This document shows, piece after piece, positions 7,080 to 9,172 of a DNA stretch of 9,172 bases. This DNA is from Streptomyces viridochromogenes (lineage in GTDB: Bacteria > Actinomycetota > Actinomycetes > Streptomycetales > Streptomycetaceae). The stretch covers positions 1 through 9,172 of the forward strand of contig NZ_LGUR01000262.1 of the NCBI RefSeq assembly GCF_001270495.1, written 5' to 3'. Position numbers and translations under genes: made by a program. The stretch's first letter is position 1, and each line of letters starts with the position of its first letter. The notes under the pieces are model-generated. The model worked only from the letters and a program-made list of their open reading frames with translations. It searched no databases and was not told the DNA's origin.

Positions 7080-7712
7080 ATGAACAACTCCGTTGTGAAC
7101 ACGGGGCGATTGCTCGGCGCGGGACTGCGGGCGCTGCTGGTGTTGACTCTGCTCACAGGAGTCGTCTATCCGCTGGCCGTCACAGGTGTGGCGCAGGCCC
7201 TCTTCACCAACAAGGCGAACGGGTCGGAGATCAAGGCGGACGGCAAGGTCGTCGGTTCCTCGCTGATCGGTCAACAGGGCTACAGCCTGGACTACTTCCA
7301 GCCGCGCCCGGCCAACGGACTGGGCGTGAACTCGGTCAACACGCAGTACCGGCTGATCCTGTCCGGCGCCACGAACCGTTCCGCGGACAACCCGGAGCTG
7401 ATCAAGTGGGTGCGGGAGGCGAAGGCCAAGGTCGTCAAGGACAACTCCACCGCCGACTACAAGGTCGAGCCGGCCCAGGTGCCCGCCGACGCGGTGACGT
7501 CCTCCGGCTCCGGACTGGACCCGAACATCTCCCCGCAGTACGCCGACATCCAGGTCCACCGGGTCGCAGAGAAGAACGGCCTCCCCGTCGCCGAGGTACG
7601 GAAGCTGGTGGACGAGCACACCGAGGGCCGCACCCTCGGCTTCATCGGGGAGCCGCGGGTGAACGTCCTCGAACTCAACATCGCGCTCAGGGAACTGACC
7701 AAGGGCAGCTGA
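7080..7712 (+). CDS. kdpC: KdpC, accessory subunit of the K+ pump
   Basis: This 210-aa protein (E. coli 190) has one N-terminal membrane helix (about residues 11-35, from GAGLRALLVLTLLTGVVYPL) and a periplasm-type outer domain. Conserved segments are GSSLIGQ, YFQPRPA, SGSGLDPNIS, and the C-terminal TEGRTLGFIGEPRVNVLELN motif. KdpC assists assembly and ATP affinity of KdpB. ATG 7080 is the first possible start after an in-frame TGA at 7068. The ribosome site is weak (GGTGA 7066-7070, nine bases ahead), and 30 bases separate it from kdpB. An overlapping open frame in 7064-7870 is a shadow of this gene, except that its last ~19 codons belong to the kdpE relic. Confidence 0.96.
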   Translation: MNNSVVNTGRLLGAGLRALLVLTLLTGVVYPLAVTGVAQALFTNKANGSEIKADGKVVGSSLIGQQGYSLDYFQPRPANGLGVNSVNTQYRLILSGATNRSADNPELIKWVREAKAKVVKDNSTADYKVEPAQVPADAVTSSGSGLDPNISPQYADIQVHRVAEKNGLPVAEVRKLVDEHTEGRTLGFIGEPRVNVLELNIALRELTKGS

Positions 7713-7715
7713 CCG

Positions 7716-7870
7716 ATGACCCGGGTGCCGGTCGTGGAGGACGACGCCGGGGGGAGAGACCCACGGGTTCACCATCGGCCCGCCGGTCGGGAAGGCCGTA
7801 CGGGGCGGCCGTGACGTACCCCCGCCTTCCCAGCACCGAACCCGGCATCGGCTACCGCTTCGAAGGGTGA
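7716..7870 (+). pseudogene. kdpE response-regulator relic between kdpC and kdpD
   Basis: Three KdpE-like pieces occur in the correct order but in three frames. From ATG 7716 the first frame gives MTRVPVVEDDAG, like a receiver-domain start (MTRVLVVEDE). From about 7756 a second frame gives ETHGFTIGPPVGKAVRGGRDV, similar to the linker and start of the DNA-binding domain (pattern ET..FT...KKV.RGG.DVRL). From about 7814 a third frame gives TYPRLPSTEPGIGYRFEG and then TGA 7868-7870, matching the KdpE C-terminal end (TEPGMGYRFEG). About 155 bp remain of a gene normally near 680 bp. The phosphoacceptor Asp, the dimer face and the recognition helix are gone. No functional protein can result; the first frame stops at 7812-7814 after 32 codons. 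The tail still contains the ribosome site of kdpD. Identification rests on remembered family sequence, strongest for the two ends. Confidence 0.8.
7863..7867 (+). promoter_or_regulatory. Ribosome binding site of kdpD inside the kdpE relic
   Basis: AAGGG at 7863-7867 lies five bases before the kdpD ATG and coincides with the last codons of the kdpE relic (FEG). Preserving translation of kdpD may explain why this end of the relic has survived best. Confidence 0.6.
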
Positions 7871-7872
7871 AC

Positions 7873-9172
7873 ATGGCACGCGGCAAGCTTCGGATCTATC
7901 TCGGCGCGGCACCGGGCGTCGGCAAGACGTACGCGATGCTGTCCGAGGCGCACCGGCGGGTGGAGCGCGGCACCGACTGCGTGGTCGCGTTCGTCGAGCA
8001 CCACGGCCGGCCGCGCACCGAGGTGATGCTGCACGGCCTGGAACAGAGCCGGCGCAGGGAACTGGAGTACCGGGGTACGTCCTTCACGGAGATGGACATC
8101 GACGCCGTTCTGGCTCGCGGCCCCCAGGTGGCGCTCGTGGACGAGCTGGCCCACACCAACATCCCCGGCTCGCGCAACAGCAAGCGCTGGCAGGACGTCG
8201 AAGAGCTGCTGGCGGCCGGGATCGACGTGATATCGACCGTCAACATCCAGCACCTGGAGTCGCTGGGCGACGTGGTGGAGTCGATCACCGGCGTCCGGCA
8301 ACGGGAGACCGTGCCGGACGAGGTGGTGCGCCGGGCCGACCAGGTCGAACTGGTCGACATGTCGCCACAGGCGCTACGGCGTCGTATGGCGCACGGCAAC
8401 ATATACAAGCCCGACAAGGTCGACGCGGCCCTCTCCAACTACTTCCGCCCCGGCAACCTCACCGCCCTGCGCGAACTGGCCCTGCTCTGGGTGGCCGACC
8501 GGGTCGACGAGTACCTCAACGCGTACCGCAGCGAGCACGAGGTCTCGACGATATGGGGGTCCAGGGAGCGGATCGTCGTAGGACTCACGGGCGGCCCGGA
8601 GGGCCGGACGCTGATCCGCCGGGCCGCGCGGCTGGCGGAGAAGGGCGCCGGCGGTGAGGTGCTGGCCGTCTACATCGCCCGCAGCGACGGCCTGACGTCC
8701 TCCTCGCCGAAGGAACTGGCCGTGCAACGCGGGCTGGTGGAGGACCTCGGCGGCACGTTCCACCACGTCGTCGGCGACGACGTGCCCAAGGCCCTGCTCG
8801 ACTTCGCGCGCGGCGTGAACGCCACGCAGATCGTGCTCGGTGTCTCCCGCCGCAAGAGCTGGCAGTACGTGTTCGGGCCCGGCGTCGGCGCCACGGTCGC
8901 CCGCGATTCGGGTCCCGACCTCGACGTCCACCTGATCACCCACGACGAGGCGGGCAAGGGGCGCGGACTGCCCGTGGCCAGGGGAGCCAGACTCGGCCGG
9001 TCGCGGATCATCCGGGGCTGGCTGGTCGGCGTGCTCGGCCCGGTCGTCCTCACCCTGCTGTTGACTCACGTCGCACCCGAAGTCGGCCTCGCCAACGACA
9101 TGTTGCTGTACCTGTCGCTGACGGTGGCGGCAGCACTCCTCGGCGGCCTGCTGCCGGCACTGGCCTCGGCGG
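7873..9172 (+). CDS. kdpD: KdpD, osmosensitive K+ channel sensor histidine kinase, N-terminal part (3' end outside window)
   Basis: This is the membrane sensor kinase that, with KdpE, induces the Kdp pump at low K+ or osmotic stress. The window holds 433 codons of an expected ~850-900. The KdpD domain has Walker A GAAPGVGKT at residues 11-19 and VDELAH (Asp90-His94), then KRWQDVEELLAAGIDV, HGNIY and YFRPGNL. A USP-type domain spans about residues 230-345 (VVGLTGGPEGRTLIRRAA, VEDLGGTFHHVVGDD, NATQIVLGVSRR); in some bacteria this domain of KdpD binds cyclic-di-AMP, but I cannot tell here. Membrane segments begin at residue 379 (IIRGWLVGVLGPVVLTLLL) and about 409. The GAF and kinase domains must lie to the right. 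It is intact as far as seen. It follows kdpC after 160 bp that hold the kdpE relic. It is a diverged paralog of the relic at 1574, not a recent copy. Confidence 0.96.
   Translation, partial: MARGKLRIYLGAAPGVGKTYAMLSEAHRRVERGTDCVVAFVEHHGRPRTEVMLHGLEQSRRRELEYRGTSFTEMDIDAVLARGPQVALVDELAHTNIPGSRNSKRWQDVEELLAAGIDVISTVNIQHLESLGDVVESITGVRQRETVPDEVVRRADQVELVDMSPQALRRRMAHGNIYKPDKVDAALSNYFRPGNLTALRELALLWVADRVDEYLNAYRSEHEVSTIWGSRERIVVGLTGGPEGRTLIRRAARLAEKGAGGEVLAVYIARSDGLTSSSPKELAVQRGLVEDLGGTFHHVVGDDVPKALLDFARGVNATQIVLGVSRRKSWQYVFGPGVGATVARDSGPDLDVHLITHDEAGKGRGLPVARGARLGRSRIIRGWLVGVLGPVVLTLLLTHVAPEVGLANDMLLYLSLTVAAALLGGLLPALASA

Noticed and set aside
7064..7870. A 268-aa ORF overlapping kdpC in another frame
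   Set aside because: Its body is a shadow of kdpC; only the last ~19 codons are meaningful, as the kdpE C-terminal remnant.

Overview
This is a high-GC (about 70% by eye), strongly G/C-third-position window typical of Streptomyces or a close actinomycete relative. All supported genes read on the + strand. The core is the high-affinity potassium pump operon kdpFABC with its sensor kinase gene kdpD. Unusually, the operon is flanked and interrupted by remains of further kdp regulatory genes.

Layout. At the left edge lies the end of a DrrA-type ABC exporter ATPase (2-496), which overlaps its ABC-2 membrane partner by four bases (493-1284). A 289-bp non-coding stretch (1285-1573) holds a 15-bp triplicate repeat and spaced GTCAA motifs. 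Next comes a decayed kdpD-like gene (1574 to about 2655). It has an intact N-terminal KdpD ATP-binding domain, a fragment of the universal-stress (USP) domain, then in another frame the end of the GAF domain and the histidine-kinase H-box. This is joined without a break to the C-terminal tail of an APC-family amino-acid permease (about 2656-2915). A 141-bp gap (2916-3056) has GTCAA repeats, an inverted repeat and a 14-bp palindrome, and probably carries the kdp promoter.

The working operon follows: a 27-aa single-helix membrane ORF (3057-3140), kdpF (3137-3226), kdpA (3229-4923), kdpB (4920-7049) and kdpC (7080-7712). The gap between kdpC and kdpD (7713-7872) is not ordinary spacer. It reads as three short KdpE response-regulator segments in three different frames, from the start-like sequence to the normal C-terminal tail, so it is a kdpE relic. 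The complete-looking kdpD begins at 7873 and runs off the right edge after its first transmembrane segments.

How it works together. KdpA is the K+-selective channel-like subunit, KdpB the P-type ATPase, KdpC and KdpF accessory subunits, and KdpD the membrane sensor that would phosphorylate a KdpE regulator. No intact kdpE is visible here; it could lie beyond the right edge. The most interesting result is the set of relics around an intact pump operon: a second kdpD, a permease tail and a kdpE, all shortened by deletions. They suggest that a duplicated or rearranged Kdp regulatory module has been dismantled here, possibly leaving a stand-alone KdpD ATP-binding domain. I found no CRISPR, tRNA, rRNA, insertion sequence or clearly new defence or mobile system.
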